Positions 32,938 to 43,373 of a stretch of 64,000 nucleotides of DNA are shown here, one piece after another (within the stretch, counting starts at the first letter, position 1; each line of letters opens with the position of its first letter). Below the pieces are notes generated by a model. The model worked only from the letters and a program-made list of their open reading frames with translations, did not search any database and was not told the origin of the DNA. Both the position numbers and the translations under genes were made by a program. The stretch comes from Adiantum capillus-veneris. Taxonomy: Eukaryota; Streptophyta; Polypodiopsida; Polypodiales; Pteridaceae. The stretch lies in NCBI GenBank assembly GCA_014529385.2, contig CM043943.1:101657855-101721854 (forward strand), read 5' to 3'.

Positions 32938-34011
32938 CTATACTGGAACACCTTGACCACTTGCCTTGCGCTTACATTTAGCCGCTTCATCCTCTTTGAG
33001 GGCTATACTTATCTGCTGTGGAGTTGCCACAGATGGTTTGGGCTCATTGGGCATCCGGAATGCAAAAGCTATGGTCTCTGATATAACCGACACCTTTCTA
33101 CCATTCACCATGGCACTGCCATCTTCAACGTCGAAAGAATCAAGAACTTTCTTGATGATGTCTGCGTCAAAAGCAATTCTTGTAGCTTGCAACACAACTC
33201 GGAGATCCCATAGTTGCAGCAAAGTCATTGCTTGGTCAGTAAATACATAACGCTGGATTTTACTGTACGGTATGATGGGAAGGCTTGCCTTTGCAGCAAC
33301 AACTATGGCTTGGGTTTCCTCAAGAGACTCCTGCATCTTGTCTGGGAGTTTCCTTCTACCCATACAGTGTGAAGACGATGAAACAGGGGAAGGAGAGGAA
33401 GACTTACTTGATGTGTCAAAGTCGTACCCTCGTGTTGTTGGCAAGGCTAGCTGACAGTCAACTGTCTCTTCAGAGGTCGAGGTCTGCGGTTGTAGCGAAG
33501 AAACCTCGGAGCTCGGCGATGGTGAATGATTAACAGGAGGAAAGCGTTGTGCAGGGGATTTGTGAGGAAAAATGCCAACTCTCTTGACTGTTATACATGT
33601 TCGCGCCATAAAAGCTCCACCACTCGCCGTTCCTAGACTTATGTGCGTCGCTACTGTCGTGGCAGACATGCATTGGACAAGATTACGACCCATCCTTAAA
33701 ATGATTACTACTGGCGTGCCATCTGATCGTTGGGCACTTAAAGATTGAAAAGTGTGTTCCCACTGATACTTGACTGGTTTCCAGTCTGGCTCGATCATAC
33801 TGGTACTGCTTCTAAGATCAGTCTGATCTGGTTCTACTGGTACTGGTTCTGAAATTGGAACTGGTTGCACATGAAAAAGCCCAAAAATATCTGATTCTGG
33901 TATCTCTTGCTGAACAGTTCCCAGTTCCTTGGTACCTTGTTCTTGCTCATTCTCTCTAGCCTTTGAATAATAAATCTTGATCTTTGCACCATTATATACT
34001 CCTGGAAACAA
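32938..34011 (-). CDS. Element C extra ORF, proximal part
   Basis: 357 residues beginning about 240 bp after the integrase frame. Residues about 1-230 are low-complexity and Ser/Pro-rich. The last 130 residues form a compact domain (SKIQRYVFTDQAMTLLQLWD, FDADIIKKVLDSFDVEDGSA, VNGRKVSVISETIAFAFRMP). The V-x-G-x-x-V ... I-A-x-A-x-x-x-P pattern resembles the domain found in ATHILA ORF1-type and related plant transposon proteins; this is a motif-level guess. The ATG is not secure because coding-like text may start earlier. Confidence 0.6.
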   Translation of the reverse strand: MFPGVYNGAKIKIYYSKARENEQEQGTKELGTVQQEIPESDIFGLFHVQPVPISEPVPVEPDQTDLRSSTSMIEPDWKPVKYQWEHTFQSLSAQRSDGTPVVIILRMGRNLVQCMSATTVATHISLGTASGGAFMARTCITVKRVGIFPHKSPAQRFPPVNHSPSPSSEVSSLQPQTSTSEETVDCQLALPTTRGYDFDTSSKSSSPSPVSSSSHCMGRRKLPDKMQESLEETQAIVVAAKASLPIIPYSKIQRYVFTDQAMTLLQLWDLRVVLQATRIAFDADIIKKVLDSFDVEDGSAMVNGRKVSVISETIAFAFRMPNEPKPSVATPQQISIALKEDEAAKCKRKASGQGVPV

Positions 34012-34248
34012 TAATCCAGATAAATATTTCAGTCTGACTGTATCATTGGAGAAGACCCAGTCTAACTCAAATGGTCCTGCCCAGGCAATCTTCAGGTTTG
34101 GCTTCTTTGGACCCAGTCTAGACTAATATAGAAGCACCAAATCTCCTTCCTGAAATTCCCGAACTTTAATTCGGCGATCATGCCAGTGCTTCCTTTGTTG
34201 TTGAACAATTTCTTGTTCCAACATAGCCCGTTTCCTGAGTTCATCTAA

Positions 34249-35181
34249 CTACATCAGTTCATCTAGGCACTTTTTTAGATTATGGTTGAATTCTAAGCCA
34301 TACTTCACAGCCATTCTCAAACTTGGGATCACAACCTCCATAGGAACCACATCTTTAGTGCCATACACCATTCTGAATGGTGTCATTCCAGTAGTGACCT
34401 TATAAGCTGTCCTATACGCCCATAGAGCAGTCTGGAGTTTTAAATCCGACTGGTTTGTTTTCTTTTGCACTACCTTAGTGAGAATAGTCTTGATTGTCTT
34501 GTTTCTACTTTCAGCTTGTCCATTGCAACTGGGATAGTAAGGAGTAGATTTCCGATGCTTGACTGAAAGCATATCCAATAGGATTTCCATAGTGTCATTG
34601 ATAAAATGTGTTCCTTGATCGGACACAATCTCTACTGGACATCCATATCGACAGACAATATTCTCAAATAGAAACCTTGCAGTTGACTTGGCTGTGTTGT
34701 CAGGGAGAGCTTTAGCTTCAACCCACTTAGTTACATAACAAGTAGCCATTACTATGTACTTGTTCTTCCTGGGGGTAACCTTCTTAAAAGGTCCCATAAA
34801 ATCTAGTTTCCATTTCATGAACACTCCCAGTGGTTGTACTGGTGTCAAAGGAGTCATATCTGCAGCTGTTGGTCGACCCATTCTTTGGCATATGTCACAA
34901 GTTTTACAAAAACTTCTGACATCAGCAATCAATGTTTGCCACCACATACCAGCTTGCAGAATCTTCTTGTAGGTTACTTCGTTGGAAAAGTGTCCACCAG
35001 ATTCACCATTATGTGCTTCTGAAATCACTTGCATTCTTCCTTCCATAGGGACACAACATCGAAGTATACCATCACACCCAGTGGATAAAGTAATACTCCG
35101 ATGATAGTAAATTTCAGGCTTTTTATGATCAGAGCTTTCTTCTGGTTCTGCTTCCAGTCCTCTCGAAAGACACCTTGGCAA
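34249..35181 (-). CDS. Element C integrase
   Basis: 310 residues. The N-terminal zinc-binding part is H-N-G-E-S-G-G-H-F ... CKTCDICQ. The catalytic core has WKLDFMGP (first Asp), EIVSDQGTHF (second Asp) and GQAESRNK (Glu); all three catalytic residues are present. It inserts the element DNA into the host genome. The C-terminal part appears truncated: a stop after CLDELM is followed by coding-like text to about 34020 (IRVREFQEGDLVLLY) in other frames. Confidence 0.85.
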   Translation of the reverse strand: MPRCLSRGLEAEPEESSDHKKPEIYYHRSITLSTGCDGILRCCVPMEGRMQVISEAHNGESGGHFSNEVTYKKILQAGMWWQTLIADVRSFCKTCDICQRMGRPTAADMTPLTPVQPLGVFMKWKLDFMGPFKKVTPRKNKYIVMATCYVTKWVEAKALPDNTAKSTARFLFENIVCRYGCPVEIVSDQGTHFINDTMEILLDMLSVKHRKSTPYYPSCNGQAESRNKTIKTILTKVVQKKTNQSDLKLQTALWAYRTAYKVTTGMTPFRMVYGTKDVVPMEVVIPSLRMAVKYGLEFNHNLKKCLDELM

Positions 35182-35831
35182 AGAAATTGATAAATATCAT
35201 ACCATTCATGATCAACTGATTCTTCTGCCTCTAACTGAAATAAGTCAGCGTCCACTAGTTCATCTCTCAAGGGTGATTCTGAATAACCTTCGGTACTTCT
35301 TGAGAGAAAATCAGCTCCACAATGATTCTTGCCAGGCTTATGGAAAATTCTGAATTCAAACTCCATTAGGAACATCATCCATCTTATCAGCCTGCCTTGA
35401 ATAATGACTTTATTAATCAGAAACAGAAGAGCTTGATGGTCCACATAAAAATGGAACAACTTTCCCAACAGGTAATTCCTGAACTTTGTAGCATTGAAAA
35501 CCATTCCAAGGGCTTCTCTCTCAGTAGTTGTATAGCCTTGTTTAGCCTGACTGAATCTGCGACTAGCAAAATAAACTAGATAATCAGTCCTTTCGTTTGG
35601 CTGAGCTAATATTGCCCCCAGTGCCAATCCCGAAGCCTCTACATGTATGTGGAAAATAATATCCCAGTTTGGCTGCCTAAGGACTGTTTTACTGATAATG
35701 GCCTTTTTAAGATTTTGGAAGCTCTCCTCACATTCAACAGTTGAGTTGAACTTATTGGTTTTCTTTGTAAGCTCATATAGTGGTACTGCTTGAGAAGTAA
35801 ACTTATATACAAATCTTCTATAGAAATTCAC
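35025..35831 (-). CDS. Element C RT connection and RNase H
   Basis: Starts in the RT thumb (NFYRRFVYKFTSQAVPLYEL) and continues through RNase H: HIHVEASGLALGAILAQ, where the usual first Asp of LDAS is Glu; FASRRFSQAKQGYTTTEREA; FYVDHQALLFL; and HKPGKNHCGADFLSR. It runs nearly into integrase with a frame change at about 35180. The D-to-E change may impair RNase H. Confidence 0.8.
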   Translation of the reverse strand: MNFYRRFVYKFTSQAVPLYELTKKTNKFNSTVECEESFQNLKKAIISKTVLRQPNWDIIFHIHVEASGLALGAILAQPNERTDYLVYFASRRFSQAKQGYTTTEREALGMVFNATKFRNYLLGKLFHFYVDHQALLFLINKVIIQGRLIRWMMFLMEFEFRIFHKPGKNHCGADFLSRSTEGYSESPLRDELVDADLFQLEAEESVDHEWYDIYQFLCQGVFREDWKQNQKKALIIKSLKFTIIGVLLYPLGVMVYFDVVSLWKEECK

Positions 35832-35891
35832 ATAACCCAGGAAAGAGCTAAACTCTGAAGCATTTCTGGGTGCTTTAGCTTGCTGAACACA

Positions 35892-36506
35892 CTAAATTTT
35901 GTCATTGGCCATCTCTATTCGATTTCGAGAAACCACATGTCCCAGTAGTAGCTGTCCCTTCCAGACTAGGAAAATAGATTTGAATGGATTCAAACAAATC
36001 TGCTTCTCCTGACAGCGTTTGAAAACCATCTCTAGGAATAGTAGGTGATGTTCCTCATCTGAATAGACAGTAAAGTCATCCATAAAAATGACAAGGAACC
36101 GGTGAAGGAATTCATTGAACATCTCCATCATACACCGCTGAAAGGTAGCTGGTGCATTGCACAGGCCAAAAGGCATCACCAGATACATGAAAGCTCCCCA
36201 CTCGGTGATGAAAGTGGTCTTCCTAAAAGTACGATGACTACCTTTACTTCCCTTGGTACCCTCATCCCCCTGCCGGGATCGAGAACTCTTGGAACTCTTC
36301 GCTTTCCGTGCTTCCCGTTCTGCCCGTCGACGTCGAGAATGACTGGAGTGCTGTGAGTCCTGCGCCTCATCAACCTGACTATGCTCCTCCTGAGCCTCAG
36401 TGTCAGTCATCTTCTCTTGCTTGGGGTCAGACTCTCTTCTTGACTCCTCTGGAATGGGGTCAACACGAATGGTGGATTTCCGGCCACGACTGGATTTAGG
36501 TGCCAT
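35892..36506 (-). CDS. Element C Gag start fused to RT by deletion
   Basis: 204 residues. Residues 1-90 are a basic, Ser/Arg/Glu-rich leader starting MAPKSSRGRK just inside the primer-binding region. It switches without a stop to RT at about residue 91: RKTTFITEWGAFMYLVMPFG, NAPATFQRCM and VIFMDDFTVYSD (catalytic F-M-D-D). Everything between a normal Gag start and the middle of RT is missing. The frame stops in IEMANDKI. Confidence 0.8.
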   Translation of the reverse strand: MAPKSSRGRKSTIRVDPIPEESRRESDPKQEKMTDTEAQEEHSQVDEAQDSQHSSHSRRRRAEREARKAKSSKSSRSRQGDEGTKGSKGSHRTFRKTTFITEWGAFMYLVMPFGLCNAPATFQRCMMEMFNEFLHRFLVIFMDDFTVYSDEEHHLLFLEMVFKRCQEKQICLNPFKSIFLVWKGQLLLGHVVSRNRIEMANDKI

Positions 36507-36580
36507 TGCTGAAAACTTCCAATTAGGAGAAGAGTCTTTCAGTCAACGAGCTTCAACTCCAGCCACCATGATCGCCAAAA

Positions 36581-37056
36581 TGGAATTGGAGCTGATCTCA
36601 TGAGACATCTAATTCTAGTGTTAGAATATTTTAACTACTAGTGTGAGAAGATTTCAGACAGTGGACTGGACAGAAATCAAAAACTAGACTGGAATTTGGA
36701 TACTGGAATAAGAATCAGACTTATGTACTGGAAATAATGTTCAGATTCAGATTCAGAATACTGAACAAGAAGTGTAACTAGAATATCTACCATGATTGGG
36801 ATTACAGATAAAAGATTACAGTGAATATGATTTACAAAGAGAGTACAACCGACAACAACTGCCAATGATTCTCAAGTACAAGTGTAGCCAAAGTGCTAAC
36901 CCAAATGATAACAATTGCAAACCCGATTACAATGTAATGGGACCTATTTATACACTTTGGGTTTATTGTAGTAATTACCATAGTAACTACTAAGTAATTT
37001 GCTGCCCATCTCCTAAGAGAACGTTCCCACATAGTGAAACTATCCAGCCGTCTACA
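36581..37056 (-). repeat. 5' LTR of element C
   Basis: 476 bp, TGGAATTGG to TCTACA on the + strand, followed by ACCAC. TATAAATA on the - strand is at 36945-36952, so transcription would run leftward. Just inside the LTR the - strand reads TTTTGGCGATCATGG, a possible primer-binding site starting TGG, whose tRNA was not identified. Confidence 0.9.
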
Positions 37057-37072
37057 ACCACAAAGCTCTTGG

Positions 37073-37145
37073 ATAAAATTCCTACAAGAATGAACAAAAA
37101 CATTACCACAAAATTCCTACAAGAATGCACAAAAACATTACCAAA
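37073..37145. repeat. 36-bp tandem duplication
   Basis: AAAATTCCTACAAGAATG followed by ACAAAAACATTACCA occurs twice in a row. Confidence 0.85.
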
Positions 37146-37835
37146 GAAGCACATATTGGATTGTAGCAAAATGTACCTTGTAGCTATAACCCTTCTTTTT
37201 CTAGCACCGCCTTTGGGGGCTAAAGTCTCTATGGCATTGAAGATCCTCTTACGTTCCCTTACACATAAGGGCATCTTTTTTAGATGCAAGATCTTATCTT
37301 CAAGCTTCACAATCTTAGCATCCTTCTCTTCCACTTGTAGCTTAAGAGTTTCCACTACCTCTTCTCCATGAAAGATCCTTTCGTGCAATCCACTTGTGGT
37401 ATATAAAAAAAGTTGACATTGATGCGAAGAACATTGTGCGCTATCAGCTCCAATAGGCGACAATTGCTTGCAGCATCCAAGAAGACCTTGTTCCCCTCTA
37501 CCTACATATTGTAAAAATAAAGCAAGGCTATTGAATGTTGGATACACATTGATGGCTGGATCATTTAGGGTAGAGGCAACTATGCACCCAAAGGTTCACA
37601 TTGGTGTAACCTGCACCACAACATTGTTGTGGAGTTTGCAAGTAATGACGCTTTGAGGGTGTGAAGTCCTTTAGCAACCAAACATGTAGAGAAATCCTTT
37701 TCAAACTTGACGATCTTGATGTGGATGGGAGGTTTGTAATGTCGTCTAGCTCCATGGCAAGGGGAATGAAGCTTGCCTCTCATGCGCAGCGGGCTCGGCT
37801 ATATTGTCCTCTTGCTCTCCGTGTTTGGAGATGGC

Positions 37836-37843
37836 TATATAAA
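37836..37843 (+). promoter_or_regulatory. TATA box before 155-bp array 1
   Basis: GGCTATATAAACG, preceded by a GGGCTCG ... ATATT block that is also found before array 2 (52013-52035). It lies about 120 bp upstream of the first array unit. Confidence 0.55.
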
Positions 37844-37962
37844 CGATGTCCTATCCTTGCATCTGTCCAGTTTGACACAATTGTTTGCTTAGTTGAAGTG
37901 TTGGTTTTCATTTAGGTAGATTTGACTCCTAAGATTTTTTAGCATCACGAACATTTACAACT

Positions 37963-38575
37963 TACTTCCCCTTGGGTGTCTATCCTCCTGAAAACAGGCT
38001 TCGGTAGGGAGCATCCTAAGGTTTAGGTGGTGCAAGTGCTTGGGCTCATTTCTATGGATAGAATAGAGTGCTCCTTATCACTACACCTACGTATTCTTTT
38101 GTTGCTTATAGCTACCTCCCTTTGGTGTCTATCTGCCTAGAAATAGGTTTGGATAAGAGGCATCCTCGTGAAGGGGTTAGGTGTTGCTAGTGCTTGGAGC
38201 TCGTTTCTATATAGCTGCAATGGAGCGCTCCTTATCACTTCACCAACGTACTTGTCTGTCATCACGTTTAGTTACCTGCCCTGGGTGTCTATCTGCCTGA
38301 AAATAGGTTTGGGTAGTGAGCATCCTCGTGAAGGGTTTAGATGGTGCAAGTGTTTGGAGCTCATTTCTATGGTTGGCATGGACCACTTCTTATCACTGCA
38401 CTGACGTAGTTGTTTGTTACGTTTAGTTACCTTCCCCGGGTGCCTATTCGTGTGGAAACATGTTTGGATAGGAAGCATCCTTCTGAAGGGTTACATGGTG
38501 CAAGTGCCTCGGGCTCATTTTTATGGTTGGAATGGAGTGCTCCTGATCACTACACCGACATACTTGTCTGCCCAT
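37963..38575 (+). repeat. 155-bp tandem array 1 (4 units)
   Basis: Unit starts at about 37963, 38110, 38271 and 38427. Each unit reads (GT)TACCTCCCCTGGGTGTCTAT, then CTGAAAATAGGTTTGGGTAG, GCATCCT, GGTTTAGGTGGTGCAAGTGC, TCATTTCTATGG, GGAGCGCTCC and CACTACACCGACGTACTTG. Units are more diverged than in array 2. ORFs crossing the array are artefacts. Confidence 0.9.
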
Positions 38576-39790
38576 TTCTATTGTTGAAATCAAATTTTCA
38601 CTTCTTTTTGCTTTATGTTTATATGTATATTATTTTACTTTATTATACAATTGTTCAAATAAATACTAATTTTCAAAAACCTAATATTTTAACAATTGTA
38701 TGAATGCATAGGTGGCTTGTGAACTTCCCATATACGCCATTGCTTGCTCTCAAAACATCAATGCAGCTACTTCTAGTCGCCCATCGACTGGTGGTGAAGT
38801 ATCAAACAATGGAGCTTCCAATAAAGATAAGCGCAAGGCGGTCAATGCGAATCATTTATAGATTGGCATTGTTGCTAGCGGGTCGCCGCAACGGACGTCT
38901 ACATCATAGCTTTTTGTTACTAACATAATGTCAATATGCAAGGAAGCAACTCAGAATGGGGCACAAAGACTTAATGAGAGTGTCAATCTCACCAAAATGA
39001 ACTTAGAGGACTGTTCATACTACTACAAAAGAAAATCAACCACTTCTAAGTCAAAAAATCAGCCTGACAGCCAATCTCGCCGCTCTAGGTCATCATGCCT
39101 TTTCAACATCCAGAAAAATTTGGAACGCAATGAAACTTAAGGAGAGGTATTACAACACCTAATGGCACATTTCTACCAAGTTTTGTAGTCATCTCGGAAG
39201 GTACATAAATCATGATCCATCCCAAAAATATAAAGAAAACTAGAACATAACTACACAAAAAGGTCCCCATTTAAGCATAGAAACACTTTTCCAAGGCCAA
39301 AACATAAAAAAAGAACCATTTAAGACCTCAAATCAATGAATTTAGCTCACAAACAAGACGTTGCAAACCATAGCAGAATTGATAATTATGACACTTAGAT
39401 TGTAGAGCAAGAGACAAGGAACACAATGTGCTATTCAGAATCAAAATCTGATTACCAGACAAGGAGAAAGGTGGATTATAGTTTGTAGCAACAACGAGCT
39501 CTCACAATCAACATCCAATTACTTGCAAAGATAATGATTGTGTGTTTTTCAAATTTAAGGGTTTTGAGTTAAGAGCTAGGCGGACTTTCCCACGGACATT
39601 CGGCCACTTACATGGTTTGTAGACTCAGAGAGGCTAAGAGGAAATGATAGAATATATTACAATTGAGAATCCTCATCAGCAAAATTGTTTCCTTTGAAAA
39701 AAATGAGTGAGTACAACAAGGTTTTTTGTATATCCGCCTTTTAAGTGACGTTCCATTTTGTCCACCAAACATTCCCTCCTTCCTATTCAT
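38576..39790 (+). other. Sequence after array 1 with a short coding-like fragment
   Basis: Mostly AT-rich without genes. At 38715-38870 the + strand reads ACELPIYAIACSQNINAATS and SNKDKRKAVNANHL before a stop, and 38928-39140 is open (MSICKEATQNGAQRLNESVN). These may be pieces of a decayed gene of unknown type. Confidence 0.3.
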
Positions 39791-39799
39791 TGCACGTCC

Positions 39800-42240
39800 T
39801 CATGCAATCTATCTTTGGTTGTCGCCTTAGTAGTTGATCATTCGCTTTTCTAGCCTCCTAGTGAGGTGCTTGAACTTTTGTGACCTTGCCTCGATCTAAA
39901 TCTTTGTCACCAGATCTTTGAAAGGATTATTTCTGCGAGTGCTCTGATATGCTATGTGTCGAGCTGATAAATCTTTGGTCATGGGATTAAAAATGGAGGA
40001 GTCGACCTTAAAGAAGCTTGTCATGAGTGCCTCCTCACAAGTTTGCATGTAGTGTGAGGGAAAAAATATGACTCTCCCATACAATCCCATGATGATATTT
40101 TTTCTTGGAATTTTTGTTTCCATATTCCAATGGAGCCCTCTTGTGCCTTCCACAAAAACTTGCCAAGGATGCTCTACTGCCTCTATATCATTGAATGCCA
40201 TAATGTAGGTGATTAGCATCTTTGCAATATTCACTAGCATCTGGCGTGCAAGATCTGGTATCTACCTCATCATGTTGATGAACCCCTTGAGCATCTGAAC
40301 TGTATACTTTCTGATGGGGGATTGTTATTGCTTGGATTTATTATGAGTGGGTAATTCATTACTGCTGGTCTTTTGTTTTTCCATGAATAAAATCTTTCCC
40401 AGGATCGTCGTCTGTTGATACGGACAATAAGTAGGGTCAATCCTGAGATGCTGTGGAGCATTTCTATATCAGTTGGGCACTGCTTAAACCATTTATTTTT
40501 CCATAGTTGTTGATTATCAATGATAGTCTAAATTTGTATCACCATGTGACATGAACATCCCTGTAATCTCCTCTTTTGTTTGGCTCAAGGGTAGGTAGCA
40601 TTTTTCGTTTCCATAATAGAGCCTCCTACCTCATCAATGGTAGTGCGATCATCTCATGCCTGAGGTTTTTTACCACTTCATTGGAAGTGATCATCAGAAG
40701 GGCTGCTGAATCCAACACCTTGAGCTTATATTGCAGATACTCCTTGTGTGAAAGGTCTTTGACTTCTAAGATCCAGCGTTCAATTTATTCTTTTGCACTA
40801 TCCAAAATGGATGTCGTGGTTGGATATTCAGATTCCTGCGTTGCCGTTCCTGTGCTTGTACCTGGCATATCCATGTGGTGAGCTTCGAAGGTGAAATGTT
40901 ACAATCCTCCTGTTTGTTCAGCTTCCACACAGATTGTTTGGACTGGCTTCACCTGTGTTTCCTTTAGAGCAACCAAATCTTCATGTGCCTCTACAAGATG
41001 CTTTCTCAAATTTTCAATCTCTTCGTCTTTAGTTTTCTGGGATGCTCTATGCCTTGCTATTATAATTTGTCTATCGTATTTCTCTTGAGCAAGGGCCTCT
41101 TTGAGATCCTAGACCTCTTTGGTCAGCAAGGTCGATTTACGTGTCATGCTTGTGGAGCTTGGCATCTCCAGCAAGGCTAAAAGCTGGGTCAGAGTCTTGC
41201 TAACCACCACGTAGGACTCTTGCAGCTTCTTACTTTGTTCCCTCTCCCTGACTAGATTTTCCTCTAGTCTTTGTTGCTCAACTTGCAGAGTAGTGTTGGA
41301 TTCATTAAAATGTTGGACTTCCTTGCAGTAGTAATAAGCGATGTTATCTTGTTCCCTTTGTAACTCTGATTGGAGTTGCAGCTGGACTTTTTGCAACTTC
41401 TCTATCTTGTTTTGCAACTGCAGTGTGCTTTCGAATGCTGTAGTTTCCTCTTTCTATGTGTCCTCCAACTCTAGTTCGCGCAAGTTGTAGAGAGCTCTTT
41501 GGAGTTGAAACTAGAGCTTGATCTGGTCTAAATGTGCATCAATGTCAAATGACCTGATCATTTCTGCTCCCTCCTCTACCACAGCTTGAGAATGAGGCGA
41601 TCTTGGGTTTTTTCTGACTTCTTTAGCCCTAATCCAAGGTACGAGCATCACCCTTTGTTCTTTCTTTTGTTTTCAGTACTTCAAGAGCAACCGGAGCTAT
41701 AGTGGTTTGTAGCGGTGCTGTCTCTTTTTCTTGATCTGCCTTCTTTTGTGACAGCACTTTATCTACCAATTGTTCTGGGAGATCTAAAGCTTCTTCTCTT
41801 CTTTTTGTTGCAGCCTTTGAAGGTATTCCTTTTGGTGATTCAAAAGTGCTTGCACTTCGGACTTCTGGTGTAATGCGCACAATTCCCTTGGAAACATTGT
41901 GGTCTTCACTATCTCTCCGTCTGCTGCTTGAAACCTTCTGATGAATATATTGACTGGTATTGTTTCTAACACCTGTTTTGTGATATGAGCTTTCTCATTT
42001 GAAGACATATCCATGATCTCCTATGAAGCAACTTCCCACTCCCTTTTTTGTGCTTTTCTTCGGGGCATCCTGAGGCCAGTTTCAGATTGAAAATAGGGTT
42101 TAGCAAATGATAAAAAGATTTGGAAAGTTGAAGAAAATGCAAACTTGGCCATAAAATAAAAAATGAGCATAACTTTGTCAAAACTACCCCAAATTTGACC
42201 ATTTTTCACCAGTGCATCTAGGATTATTACAATCATAAGG
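39800..42240 (-). pseudogene. Element F: long coiled-coil ORF, decayed
   Basis: Almost the whole stretch is coding-like on the - strand but split over frames: MDMSSNEKAHITKQ (42014), RREEALDLPEQLVDKVLSQK, KLQKVQLQLQSELQREQDN (41400), LKEALAQEKYDRQIIIARHR (41100), EYLQYKLKVLDSAALLM (40720), and WQVFVEGTRGLHWNMETKIP (40160). There are long heptad-like helices and no enzyme motif. It resembles, in style only, the Gag or extra-ORF proteins of elements B and C. It is probably a retroelement structural protein. Confidence 0.45.
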
Positions 42241-42274
42241 TCATGAGGTCACATATGAAATCTTGCTTAAAGGT

Positions 42275-42294
42275 ACATGGATCACGATCTGTGT
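42275..42294. repeat. Palindrome family 2, copy 1
   Basis: Left arm ACATGGATCA, right arm CGATCTGTGT: two to three departures from a perfect palindrome. It is followed by TGGGAA as in copy 3. Confidence 0.75.
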
Positions 42295-42545
42295 TGGGAA
42301 ACATTTTGAAGATCTGATGATACCAGCTGGTAGGGCTCATCAAGGTGGTGCCTTGGTCTAAACATTTTGGGATTTGGATCATTGGTTTGGTACTTAGGAA
42401 TTCTTGGAAATTATCCTCAGACTTAGAGAAATTTGGCGTTTTGATGTGGATTTTGGAATCCAAATGCATTGATACTTCATGGCTAGAACTTGTTGGATGT
42501 TCTGAGCCAGATGATGTGAATTTTTATCTAATTGGGCAGAAAGGT

Positions 42546-42565
42546 ACATGGATCACGATCTATGT
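42546..42565. repeat. Palindrome family 2, copy 2
   Basis: Arms ACATGGATCA and CGATCTATGT, followed by TGGAAAGGAT. Confidence 0.75.
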
Positions 42566-43260
42566 TGGAAAGGATTTTGGGACATCCTTTTGCACACATG
42601 TTCCTATAGGTCTTCCTAGCACACTCGTGAAATACTTTCAAATTTGGACTTGTTTTTCCTGTGTTTACTCAATTTCCCATATGGCCATGTTTTTCTCGTC
42701 TTCACCATATTGGTTTTTTGGAAACACTTTTGGGCACTTCCTTTGACTGACATTTGATATTCCCTTGATTCTAGATGATTTGTGTCTAAAAACCACGGTT
42801 TTGCCTATCTCCCCACCAACTTTCATCAGTTTTTGAATTCATATGAAGGGGGAAATTGATCCAATAAATTTGCACGACTTTGTAGGTACTATTTTTCTTT
42901 TCTTTGCCCCCTAATTAGCCTTTAGTGTTACTTCTCCTTGATGCTTGGTGTTTCACCGTCTTCCGAACTCCCTCTTGTTTTAGGTTCCTTTGAAATAAAG
43001 CCTCGGGAGGTTTCAAGTGATGTTCTGGCTATTGGAGTAGCTTCATGTCCTTCTTCTAACCCTATTCCATAATATTTTTGCTAGAAATTGACCATTTTAC
43101 CCTTGATTACTTCCAAATGACCATTTGCGGATTGAAGGTAACAAATCATTAGGGTTTAATGATTTTAAAACCCCTTTTTGTAAATATTTTTGCATGGTCA
43201 ACTATACTTTTGCATCCTCCAGCTAGTGATCAACTCCTGCACTGATTTTGTCATCAAGGT

Positions 43261-43280
43261 ACATGGATCGCGATCCATGT
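43261..43280. repeat. Palindrome family 2, copy 3 (perfect)
   Basis: Arms ACATGGATCG and CGATCCATGT, a perfect 20-bp palindrome with a CGCG core, followed by TGGGAAGGAT. Confidence 0.9.
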
Positions 43281-43373
43281 TGGGAAGGATCTTGCAATTA
43301 CAACTAGTGGAGGTTGTTCGAGGGCTTACTGGGATCCTACTATAAAAATTTCTTTGGTTTTAGGGTTTGGAGA

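Larger units (their letters stand above)
29138..37056 (-). mobile_element. Element C: Ty3/gypsy retrotransposon with a long 3' extra coding region
   Basis: Complete by its ends: LTRs at 29138-29594 and 36581-37056, a 5-bp target duplication ACCAC, a polypurine tract next to the left LTR, and - strand coding in between. Coding order: Gag start fused to RT (36506), RT thumb and RNase H, integrase, then about 4.2 kb of extra sense coding sequence down to 29833. Most of gag, protease and the first half of RT are missing. The LTR copies differ by an indel of about 18 bp and roughly 5% substitutions by eye, so it is older than element D. Confidence 0.9.
37057..37900 (-). pseudogene. Locus E, 5' half: coiled-coil coding region
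   Basis: - strand coding continues on the far side of element C. Readable blocks are FEKDFSTCLVAKGLHTLKAS (37690), NKVFLDAASNCRLLELIAHN (37480), HGEEVVETLKLQVEEKDAKI (37350), IETLAPKGGARKRRVIATRY (37220). They fall in different frames, so the copy is decayed. The part after 37150 contains a 36-bp tandem duplication (37073-37145). The function is unknown; it joins 28810-29137 if element C is removed. Confidence 0.4.

Noticed and set aside
38168-38703. ORFs in array 1
   Set aside because: They arise because the unit length is close to a multiple of three; frames are not conserved between units.
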